Positions 1-5,801 of a stretch of 10,967 nucleotides of DNA are shown in pieces; the first letter of the stretch is position 1, and every line of letters starts with the position of its first letter. The position numbers and the translations under genes were made by a program. The notes beneath the pieces were generated by a model that worked only from the letters and a program-made list of their open reading frames with translations, had not been told where the DNA came from and did no database searches. Where the stretch lies: contig JAKAGP010000021.1 in assembly GCA_021825785.1 (NCBI GenBank), forward strand, positions 1-10,967, given 5' to 3'. This stretch comes from Nitrospirota bacterium. GTDB lineage: Bacteria; Nitrospirota; Thermodesulfovibrionia; Thermodesulfovibrionales; JdFR-88.

Positions 1-1170
1 GCCCCCGAGACGCCGTCGATCCTGGAAGCCCTTACCGGTAAGGCTTCCTGTGCCCTTGTCGTTAGCGCCGGTTTTGCCGAGGCGGGACAAGCCGGGTTGC
101 AGGATGAGGTATTAAGGACTGCGCGTAAAGGCGGCATAATACTTATGGGGCCTAACTGCATGGGAGTTTATAATGCCACCACGGGACTGGACACATTCAT
201 ACTGCCTCCTGAAAGGCTGCCCCGCCCGCGTGCCGGGGGCACTGCCATAGTCACCCAAAGCGGGGCTGTCCTCTCCCTTCTGTTTGAGGGCATGGCAAAA
301 ACGGACATGGGTGTTTCCATCACCGCCCATTACGGAAACGCGGCGGACATCGATGAATCGGACATTTACGAGTACCTGGAAAACGATGCCGGGACAGAGG
401 CGGTCATCTGCTACCTGGAATCGGTACGGGACGGCAGGAGATTCATAAAACGTGCAAAGGCCCTTTCAGAGAAAAAGCCCCTCATCATTTTGAAGGCTGG
501 GAAAGGGGCCGCGGGGCAGGCCGCCGCCTTTTCCCATACGGGCAGACTCGCGGGCGCCTACGAGGTATTCCATTCCGTACTTGCCCAATACGGGATCTTC
601 GAGGCATGTGATTTTGAGGACCTAATGGATGGAGCGCTCGCCCTTTCGACACAGTGGAAAGACCTCAAGCACAAAAATAAAAATAGAAATAAAAATAAAA
701 AAACCTCAAAAGGGAACAGGGTTCTGGTCCTCACAAACGGAGGCGGGGCGGGTGTGCTGGCCTCCGACGAATGCACCAGGCAGGGTTTTGAACAACCGGA
801 GATACCACCGGCAAACCTGGAAAATTTCAGAAAGATCTTCCCACCGTTTTACGGCATGGGCAACCCGTTTGATCTTACGGCCCAGGGCAGCGACAGGGAT
901 TACCTGTACATACTACGGGAGCTAGGGGACGGCCTTTCTTTTTTCGACGGGTTTATAATAATCGCCCTTACCGCGGTCACCGGTATAACGCCGGCCCTTG
1001 CCGGGATGCTTGCGGATTTCAAAAAAAGGACCGGCAGGCCGATGGTCCTCCATACCGGGCAGGACGAGGCCGGCAGGGAGCTTGGCCGCGAGGCCAGAAA
1101 GGCCGGGATACCCTCCTTTGACACACCGGAGCGGGCGGTCCGGGCTCTGGGCCATCTACTTTCATGGTAA
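1..1170 (+). CDS. acdA: NDP-forming acyl-CoA synthetase, alpha subunit (5' partial)
   Basis: Alpha (CoA-binding/ligase) subunit of an ADP-forming acetyl/acyl-CoA synthetase, a cytosolic enzyme that makes ATP from an acyl-CoA, ADP and phosphate. The frame is open from base 1, so the gene begins upstream; 389 residues are visible against about 460 for a full alpha subunit, and most of the N-terminal CoA-binding domain is missing. Seen in order: the VVSAGFAEAG strand, MGPNCMGVYN (about bases 145-174), VTQSGAVLS, the FSHTGRLAG loop with the phosphohistidine candidate (CAT at 535-537), then TNGGGAGVLASDE opening the last ligase subdomain. A Lys/Asn-rich run (672-703) sits exactly at the boundary before that subdomain. 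The stop overlaps the beta start (ATGGTAA), suggesting translational coupling. The TTG at 97 is an internal Leu codon and not a start. Family assignment is firm; the acyl substrate is not determinable. Confidence 0.93.
   Translation, partial: APETPSILEALTGKASCALVVSAGFAEAGQAGLQDEVLRTARKGGIILMGPNCMGVYNATTGLDTFILPPERLPRPRAGGTAIVTQSGAVLSLLFEGMAKTDMGVSITAHYGNAADIDESDIYEYLENDAGTEAVICYLESVRDGRRFIKRAKALSEKKPLIILKAGKGAAGQAAAFSHTGRLAGAYEVFHSVLAQYGIFEACDFEDLMDGALALSTQWKDLKHKNKNRNKNKKTSKGNRVLVLTNGGGAGVLASDECTRQGFEQPEIPPANLENFRKIFPPFYGMGNPFDLTAQGSDRDYLYILRELGDGLSFFDGFIIIALTAVTGITPALAGMLADFKKRTGRPMVLHTGQDEAGRELGREARKAGIPSFDTPERAVRALGHLLSW
672..703 (+). repeat. In-frame A-rich 6-bp repeat (Lys-Asn run)
   Basis: An A/T-rich tract built on AAA AAT (one unit drifted to AGA AAT), encoding alternating Lys and Asn. 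It is embedded in GC-rich coding sequence and falls between two ligase subdomains, a position where a flexible linker would be tolerated. It has the same character as the other A/T tracts in this window. Confidence 0.85.
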
Positions 1171-1877
1171 AAGAAAAAGAAAAACAAAAAGAAAAAGAAA
1201 AAAAGCTGTTTGAAGAATTCATGCGCGCAATACCCGGCCCGCAGCCCATGGAACACGAGGCAAAACACCTGCTCTCCGGACTTGGCCTTTCAGTGCCTGA
1301 AGGCGTTTTCATTGAAAAACCACAGAGGAAACTGTTGAGGGAAATGGTCCTTTTAAAAACGGGCCGCTTGGGTTTACCTTTGGCGGCAAAGACGGTGGCA
1401 CCTGGCATCCGCTCCAAGAGCGAGGCCGGAGGAATAAGGCTGCGGATAGAGACGAAGAGTGAGCTATTGGAGGCCGTCCGCGAACTGATGGAGATGGAAG
1501 GGGCCCGGGGCGTTCTGGTCGAGCGAATGGTCGAGGGCGGAACAGAGGCCATAGTGGGCGGGCTGATAGACGCCCAGTTCGGCCCGGTAGTGATGTTCGG
1601 GCTTGGCGGCATCTTCACGGAGGTCTTCAGAGACGTATCTTTCGCCCTGGCCCCAACGGGGCCGGTTGAGGCCAAAAAACTTATATCGAGGATAAAGGGC
1701 CAAAGCGTGCTTCAGGGTATGCGCGGCCGCCCGCCTGTGGATCTGAAGGCCCTCACGGCCGCAATAGTCACGGTCTCCAGGCTGATGGCCACAGGGCTCA
1801 TAAAAGAGATAGACCTGAACCCGCTTTCCCTTTTTCCACAAGGCGCCTTCGTGCTTGACGCCAAGATTTTTGTATAG
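1164..1877 (+). CDS. acdB: NDP-forming acyl-CoA synthetase, beta subunit (ATP-grasp)
   Basis: ATP-grasp subunit that receives the phosphoryl group and makes ATP in the acyl-CoA synthetase whose alpha subunit lies just upstream; 237 residues, normal for a separate beta subunit (about 230). Visible motifs: MEHEAKHLLSGLGLSVP (29-45), the glycine-rich FGPVVMFGLGGIFTE (139-153), DVSFALAP (157-164) and IKEIDLNP (213-220). At the position of the conserved second catalytic His (IIHKSDAGGV in the Pyrococcus enzyme) this protein has IRSKSEAGGI, so His is replaced by Ser84 (codon 1413-1415). The start ATG overlaps the alpha stop, with no clear Shine-Dalgarno. Met20 (1221) is an alternative start, but residues 14-25 look like part of the usual first helix, which favours 1164. 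Residues 2-14 are a Lys/Glu/Gln low-complexity leader. Whether it is catalytically active is uncertain. Confidence 0.92.
   Translation: MVKEKEKQKEKEKKLFEEFMRAIPGPQPMEHEAKHLLSGLGLSVPEGVFIEKPQRKLLREMVLLKTGRLGLPLAAKTVAPGIRSKSEAGGIRLRIETKSELLEAVRELMEMEGARGVLVERMVEGGTEAIVGGLIDAQFGPVVMFGLGGIFTEVFRDVSFALAPTGPVEAKKLISRIKGQSVLQGMRGRPPVDLKALTAAIVTVSRLMATGLIKEIDLNPLSLFPQGAFVLDAKIFV
1169..1204 (+). repeat. A-rich 6-bp repeat at the acdA/acdB junction
   Basis: A 36-bp tract of only A, G and one C, built on AAAGAA units. It begins inside the alpha stop codon and encodes the Lys/Glu leader of the beta subunit. It lies exactly where fused alpha-beta members of this family carry their interdomain linker. Confidence 0.85.
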
Positions 1878-1894
1878 CCCTCTGCCCTTCTTTT

Positions 1895-4855
1895 CTATTC
1901 AGAAAGCAGCCTGTTCAGTTCATTTCTCAGATCATCTATCCTGTAGGGCTTCTTAAGAAAAGCCTTGAAGCCCGCGTCTTGGTAACTGGACGCTATATTA
2001 TCATTGGAATATCCGCTGGACATTATGGCCTTTACCCCTGGGTCCAGCTCCCGCAGTCTCCGGAGCGTTTCCGCCCCGCCCATCCCGCCGCGGACGGTAA
2101 GGTCCAGGACCACAACATCAAAAGGCCTCCCTTCCGACATAGCTTCCCGGTATTTGGCCAGGGCCTCCGCGCCGTTGACGGCAAGCTCCGCATGATGTCC
2201 CAGGGTATCCAGCATTTCGAGCAAGAGGCTGCGGATCAGATCCTCATCATCCATTACCAGTATCCTCCCTGCGCGCCGGTCTTCGGACACCGCGGCACTC
2301 GGGCCGGGGTCGACCTTTTGTTTCGTGACGGCCGCCGGCAGATAAATTGAGAAAACAGTCCCTTTGCCCAAAACAGACCGGACATCTATCAGGCCACCGT
2401 GGTTCCTGATGATCGAATATGATGTCGCCAGCCCCAAGCCGTTCCCTTTCTCTTTTGTCGTGAAATAAGGGTCGAATATCCGGGATATGTATGATTCCGG
2501 TATCCCCGGTCCGTTGTCGCGGATCTCTATCAGCACATAGTCCTGCTTTTCAAGTGATGCAGGCAAGGCGGGTGATGCGGACAATGCAGGCAGGGCGAGG
2601 CCGGATGCCGGAACATTTCGCGCCGTGATCTCTATTTTGCCTCCGTTTGGCATGGCCTGGTCCGCGTTCAAAACCATGTTCTGGATGACTTGCGCTATCT
2701 GCCCCGTATCGGCATTCACAGGCCAGAGGTCGTGGTCCCAGGTTATGCTGTATTCAGAACTGGACCCGCTCAATGAAAACCGGGCGGCGTTTTCCAATAT
2801 GGGCTGGATGGAGGCCTCTTCCTTTACCGGTTTCCCACCCTTGGAGAAGGTCAGGAGCTGGTTTGTCAGGCCAACGGCCTGCTTCAGCGCCTTTTCCGCC
2901 TGCTTCAGCGCCGCGATGGCACGCTGCCGGTCCCCAATGGTAAGCTGGGCAACCGATATATAACCGAACACGCCCTGCAGCAGGTTGTTAAAATCATGGG
3001 CAATGCCGCCGGCCAGGGTCCCGATGGCCTCTAGCTTCTGCGTTTTGAGCCGCTCTTCCTCCAGGAGGTGTTTTCCCGTGATATTGGTGAGTATCTCTAT
3101 GGCGGAGGTCACATTTCCGGAATCGTCCCTTAGAGGAAACGCCCTGGTCTCTATGAAATCCATCTGGCCGTCATGCGAGGGATGCCTGTGGACGGCGGTG
3201 TGCGGCATGCCGGTTGCAAAAACCTGACTGACAGCGCAATCTTCACCCAGCTCGTAACAGGGCCGGTCAGACCCGTGAGACAGTTCGAAGCAATGTCTTC
3301 CGGTGAGGGGTTTCCCGGTGAGATCGCCGGACGGAACTCCCACCTGGCTGCAATATGCCCTGTTCGCGGTGAGTATACGGAAGTCCCTGTCCAGGACGAT
3401 GAAACCCTCATCCACTGAATTCAAAATGCTCCAGACGAACTCCTCACTCCTCCGAAGCGCCAGTTCAGCCCGCTTGAGCTCCGTAAAATCCGATGCGGAG
3501 CACACCATGCCTATCAGCCTGCCGTCGCCGCCGCACATGGGGGATGCGGAAAAGAGCATGGGAACATTTTTCCCGTCTTTTGTTATATATGCCACCCTGG
3601 CGTGATCGATGGCCTGTCCCGCCAGGATGCCGCGCATTATTGAGGCATCGTTGCTGCCGATCAGTTTTTGAAAAGGAAGTCCGGCCAACTCCTTCTCCCC
3701 GTATCCCAAAAGAGAACAGGCCGCCGCGTTCGCCTGTACGATCGCGCCGTCAACCGACAATATGATGAGGGTATCTATAAGGCTGCGGATGATCGTATCC
3801 ATGTAGTTTTTGGATATGGTCGTCCGTGCCAGGTCTGACGCCATTTTATTGAACATGTCTCCAAGTTGCCCTATCTCGTCCCTGGAAGAGACAGCCACCC
3901 GGCCGGACAGGTTGCCTTTGGATATTTCCTGCGCCATGGATGCCAGGGCCGCCACGGGGCGCACTATCTTGCCGGAGACCAGACGCGATATAAGAACCGT
4001 ACCCAGCAGGAATATGCCCAGGATGGCGGCCTGGAACAGCACCAGAAACTCTATCTGCCTGTGAATGTATCCGGAAGGAAGCGCAAGCAGTAAATACCCC
4101 AACTTTTTTTTGCCGGTCCCTATCGGCCGGCTTGTCACATAATAGCGCCCGCCTCCGAGAGCCACATCTCCGAATATCCGGCTCTTTTTTATCCCCTCCG
4201 GGTAATGCCCAAGCTGTTCAAGCGCGTCCCGAACGGCAGCCGGGTTTTGAAGGGTAGTGGCCTGCATCCGGCCGCCGGTGTAAACCATTACATCCAGTCC
4301 ATATTTGGCCTTGATCTCGGAGATGAAGCCGTAATCGATCAGATTAGAAAGAGCAAGCACGCCGGCAACGCTTTTCCCGGAAAAAACAGGCATCATGACA
4401 TTGATGCTTATGCCGGTATCCGTCTTTACAAGGCCAGTTACCGAATGCCCTCCAACGGCCGTTGCAAAACGGTCAGCATGTACGGAATTTTCGTACCCGG
4501 CCGGATAACGCGCGCTGGCGATGGTCACGCCCGCGGAGTTGATAACGCTGGCCCCTTCCGTGCCGAAAACAGCCATCGATCTTTCAAGTATGCCCAGCAG
4601 CGCCTGCTTGTTCTGCTCTCTGACCAGCCGGACGAAGGACCCATCAGATGCGATGGCATAGGCGCGGTTGACCAGTTTCTCCTGCTCGAAGTCAATGGCC
4701 AGCTCCGCACCTCTCAAGTTGTCATTGAGCCGCTGCCTGAAGCTGTCCACCAGCATGCTTGTGGACAGCCATACGGAAACTGCGGATATCAGGACCATCG
4801 GGATGGCGATAAGCGGAAGAAAATTGGTAAGGAGCCTTGTTTGAAGCTTTTTCAC
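1895..4855 (-). CDS. Membrane hybrid sensor histidine kinase (Cache-like, HAMP, PAS-PAS, HisKA, HATPase, REC)
   Basis: Inner-membrane hybrid histidine kinase of 986 residues. TM1 is at about 10-35, an extracytoplasmic sensor at about 36-268 (double-Cache-like by size and pattern), and TM2 at about 270-293. HAMP follows at about 294-345, PAS1 at about 352-465 and PAS2 at about 472-597. The HisKA H-box IGTLAGGIAHDFNN carries phospho-acceptor His620. The ATPase domain has the N-box Asn730, DNGPGIP (780-786) and GNGLGLA (804-810). A C-terminal receiver (about 863-985) has Asp869/Asp870, phospho-acceptor Asp918 and KKP at 968-970. No DNA-binding output is present, so a phosphotransfer protein or separate regulator is expected. 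PAS2 carries Cys522, Cys533 and Cys540 in a CFEL...PC...C arrangement. The start is GTG at 4855, 7 nt after the stop of the TupA-like gene, so the two are probably co-transcribed. Ligand unknown; an oxyanion via the upstream lipoprotein is an inference. Confidence 0.95.
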   Translation of the reverse strand: MKKLQTRLLTNFLPLIAIPMVLISAVSVWLSTSMLVDSFRQRLNDNLRGAELAIDFEQEKLVNRAYAIASDGSFVRLVREQNKQALLGILERSMAVFGTEGASVINSAGVTIASARYPAGYENSVHADRFATAVGGHSVTGLVKTDTGISINVMMPVFSGKSVAGVLALSNLIDYGFISEIKAKYGLDVMVYTGGRMQATTLQNPAAVRDALEQLGHYPEGIKKSRIFGDVALGGGRYYVTSRPIGTGKKKLGYLLLALPSGYIHRQIEFLVLFQAAILGIFLLGTVLISRLVSGKIVRPVAALASMAQEISKGNLSGRVAVSSRDEIGQLGDMFNKMASDLARTTISKNYMDTIIRSLIDTLIILSVDGAIVQANAAACSLLGYGEKELAGLPFQKLIGSNDASIMRGILAGQAIDHARVAYITKDGKNVPMLFSASPMCGGDGRLIGMVCSASDFTELKRAELALRRSEEFVWSILNSVDEGFIVLDRDFRILTANRAYCSQVGVPSGDLTGKPLTGRHCFELSHGSDRPCYELGEDCAVSQVFATGMPHTAVHRHPSHDGQMDFIETRAFPLRDDSGNVTSAIEILTNITGKHLLEEERLKTQKLEAIGTLAGGIAHDFNNLLQGVFGYISVAQLTIGDRQRAIAALKQAEKALKQAVGLTNQLLTFSKGGKPVKEEASIQPILENAARFSLSGSSSEYSITWDHDLWPVNADTGQIAQVIQNMVLNADQAMPNGGKIEITARNVPASGLALPALSASPALPASLEKQDYVLIEIRDNGPGIPESYISRIFDPYFTTKEKGNGLGLATSYSIIRNHGGLIDVRSVLGKGTVFSIYLPAAVTKQKVDPGPSAAVSEDRRAGRILVMDDEDLIRSLLLEMLDTLGHHAELAVNGAEALAKYREAMSEGRPFDVVVLDLTVRGGMGGAETLRRLRELDPGVKAIMSSGYSNDNIASSYQDAGFKAFLKKPYRIDDLRNELNRLLSE
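2555..2602 (-). repeat. Imperfect 27-bp repeat in the kinase ATPase domain (Ala/Leu/Pro/Ser loop)
   Basis: Encodes residues 752-767 as two related copies (ALPALSASP then ALPAS), about 27 bp apart. It lies in the variable loop before the strand leading into DNGPGIP, where family members often differ in length. It is GC-rich, unlike the A/T tracts elsewhere. Confidence 0.55.
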
Positions 4856-4862
4856 ATTTTTT

Positions 4863-5720
4863 TTAAGGCAATTTTTTAAGAACGAGGGGATGGAATATGG
4901 GCTGCCCGAATCTCTTCGATCCGTACTCCCCTATGAGCTTCTGAATCGGGTCCGATTTCATGAAATCCACGAACAGCATCGCTGCCTTGTAGTTGACGCT
5001 TCGGACCTTGGCGGGGTTTACGGCGGTCACCCTGTAAGGATTGAACAGGCGCCTGTCGCCCTGAAACACTATATTAAGCTCCAGCTCCTTTTTGTGGAAG
5101 AGGTAAGTGCTTCTGTCAGACAGGCAGTAGCTTTTTTCCTTCGAGGCCATCTGGAGCGTCTTGAGCATACTGCTTTTAGCCTCCTTATACCACCCTCCTG
5201 ACGGCTTGACCCCCGCCAGTTTCCACAATTCCAGCTCCCTTACCTGGGTGCCGGACCTGTCCCCCCTGGAGATGAATGGCGCTTTTTCGAAATAGATCTT
5301 CCTGAACGCATCCCTTGCGTCCGCTGAGGTTTTCAGTTTGGCGGGGTCACCGGGAGGGCCCAGTATTATAAAGTCGTTATACATGATCGTAACGGCGTTG
5401 ATCCCGTAGCCCTGAGCTATGAATTTATCCTCCAACACCCTGGCGTGAGACAAAACAACATCGGCCTTCCCCTGCCTGGCACGATCCAGGGCGGCCCCGC
5501 TGCCCACAGCGGCGACACTGACCTTCATACCGTATTCTTTCTCAAACACGGGAAGAAGGACATCCAGAAGACCTGAATTGAGGGTGCTGGTGGTGGTAGA
5601 CAACCGGAGTATTTTTGTGCTGTCCGCCGGGGCGCTGTTCTTCCCCTTGGAACAGCCGGACGTTGCGGCTGCGGCAATGAAGACCATAAGAACAAGAAAG
5701 TTCATACGAAAAGGTCTCAT
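4863..5720 (-). CDS. tupA: TupA-like tungstate/oxyanion-binding lipoprotein
   Basis: Substrate-binding protein of the TupA (tungstate) branch of the periplasmic binding proteins, 285 residues. It has a hydrophobic signal segment (about 7-20) and a lipobox-like TSGC with the acylated Cys at 23, so it is probably a lipoprotein. TupA hallmarks seen: TTTST (42-46) followed by NSGLLD, VGSGAALDRARQGKADVVL (72-90), MYNDFIILGPPGDP (113-126), FISRGDRSGT (149-158) and SYCLSDRSTY (197-206). The usual SRGDDSGT is SRGDRSGT here. No TupB permease or TupC ATPase gene is present; the next gene downstream, 7 nt away, is a sensor kinase. It may therefore serve a transporter encoded elsewhere or act as a co-sensor. 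ATG 5720 was chosen; Met6 (5705) is an alternative, and neither has a convincing Shine-Dalgarno. Tungstate, molybdate or another oxyanion remains to be shown. Confidence 0.85.
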   Translation of the reverse strand: MRPFRMNFLVLMVFIAAAATSGCSKGKNSAPADSTKILRLSTTTSTLNSGLLDVLLPVFEKEYGMKVSVAAVGSGAALDRARQGKADVVLSHARVLEDKFIAQGYGINAVTIMYNDFIILGPPGDPAKLKTSADARDAFRKIYFEKAPFISRGDRSGTQVRELELWKLAGVKPSGGWYKEAKSSMLKTLQMASKEKSYCLSDRSTYLFHKKELELNIVFQGDRRLFNPYRVTAVNPAKVRSVNYKAAMLFVDFMKSDPIQKLIGEYGSKRFGQPIFHPLVLKKLP

Positions 5721-5759
5721 GGCCGGTATTTTATAAAAAAGATATTTGCCAAATCAATC

Positions 5760-5775
5760 AAAAAAAAAAAAAAAA
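5760..5775. repeat. 16-bp poly(A)/poly(T) homopolymer upstream of the TupA-like gene
   Basis: An uninterrupted run of 16 A (T on the transcribed minus strand) in the 81-bp gap between the P-type ATPase stop (5802) and the TupA-like start (5720), 40-55 bp before that start. No GC-rich hairpin precedes the T-run, so it is not an obvious intrinsic terminator. No convincing promoter is visible in the gap; an AT-rich TATAAAAT-like stretch lies near 5730, but without a well-spaced -35. Confidence 0.9.
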
Positions 5776-5801
5776 TGTGAAAATGGAAATAAAGGGGCGG
5801 C

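Noticed and set aside
1019..1675. Minus-strand open frame of 218 codons across the acd genes
   Set aside because: Ser/Phe/Pro-rich shadow translation; both acd subunits on the plus strand are clear.
1..1877. Pat/PatZ-type protein acetyltransferase
   Set aside because: Those carry a C-terminal GNAT domain fused to the synthetase; here beta ends right after the ATP-grasp domain and alpha keeps its phosphohistidine.
4853..4857. ATG-TGA start-stop element overlapping the kinase GTG start
   Set aside because: A five-base coincidence in an A-rich junction with no further support for a regulatory role.
4205..4879. Plus-strand open frame of 224 codons
   Set aside because: Antisense to the kinase sensor domain, with no motifs and no ribosome binding site seen; a shadow in GC-rich coding DNA.
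5760..5801. Intrinsic terminator after the ATPase (T-run on the minus strand)
   Set aside because: No GC-rich stem precedes the T-run; only the homopolymer is supported.
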